Below the pieces are notes generated by a model. That model was not told where the DNA came from and made no database searches. It saw only the letters and a program-made list of their open reading frames with translations. A program made the position numbers and the translations under genes. A stretch of 6,501 nt of DNA from UBA5336 sp039034035 (GTDB lineage: Bacteria; Pseudomonadota; Alphaproteobacteria; Caulobacterales; Hyphomonadaceae), in NCBI GenBank assembly GCA_039034035.1, contig JBCCBN010000160.1, forward strand, positions 1 through 6,501. Direction: 5' to 3'. This document shows positions 6,500 to 6,501 of the stretch, piece by piece (positions within the stretch are counted from its first letter, which is position 1; every line of letters starts with the position of its first letter).

Positions 6500-6501
6500 C
6501 C

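Overview
The window looks like a piece of a high-GC alphaproteobacterial chromosome, most likely from the Caulobacterales/Maricaulales (Hyphomonadaceae-like) part of the class. The grounds are a PleC-type cell-cycle histidine kinase, a perfect CtrA-type operator (TTAA-N7-TTAA) in front of it, strong G/C preference at third codon positions, and an alphaproteobacterial-style Mla (MCE) transport operon with its own auxiliary lipoprotein. The organism assignment is inference; no rRNA or other marker is present.

Layout. Bases 1-1435 (+) hold the C-terminal half of aminopeptidase N, entering at the catalytic tyrosine. A 163-base gap (1436-1598) carries tandem TTAA boxes at 1491-1516. Bases 1599-4010 (+) hold a complete 803-residue membrane sensor histidine kinase of the PleC family. 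On the minus strand, reading right to left, lie the last codons of a probable MlaE-like permease (6384-6425), an MlaF-like ATPase (5584-6384), an MlaD-like MCE protein (4600-5559) and an ABC-type auxiliary lipoprotein (3968-4603). These minus-strand genes are tightly packed (1-nt overlap, 24-nt gap, 4-nt ATGA overlap), as in an operon. The kinase and the lipoprotein converge and overlap by 43 bp at their 3' ends.

How the genes work together. The minus-strand genes would form one inner-membrane/periplasmic lipid transport machine: permease and ATPase in the membrane, MCE hexamer on the periplasmic face, lipoprotein partner at the envelope. The kinase is probably part of the DivK/PleD-CtrA polarity circuit, and the CtrA boxes suggest the circuit feeds back on its own sensor. 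PepN is a housekeeping peptidase with no evident link to either.

Oddities. The strongest non-routine observations are the CtrA-type operator, the antisense 3' overlap, and the right edge. At the right edge the permease reading frame breaks off after about a dozen residues, and the remaining ~75 bases look coding in a different frame with a hydrophilic, non-permease product. That suggests a frameshift, rearrangement or assembly chimera. I see no mobile element, CRISPR array, tRNA or rRNA, and nothing I would call a wholly new system.
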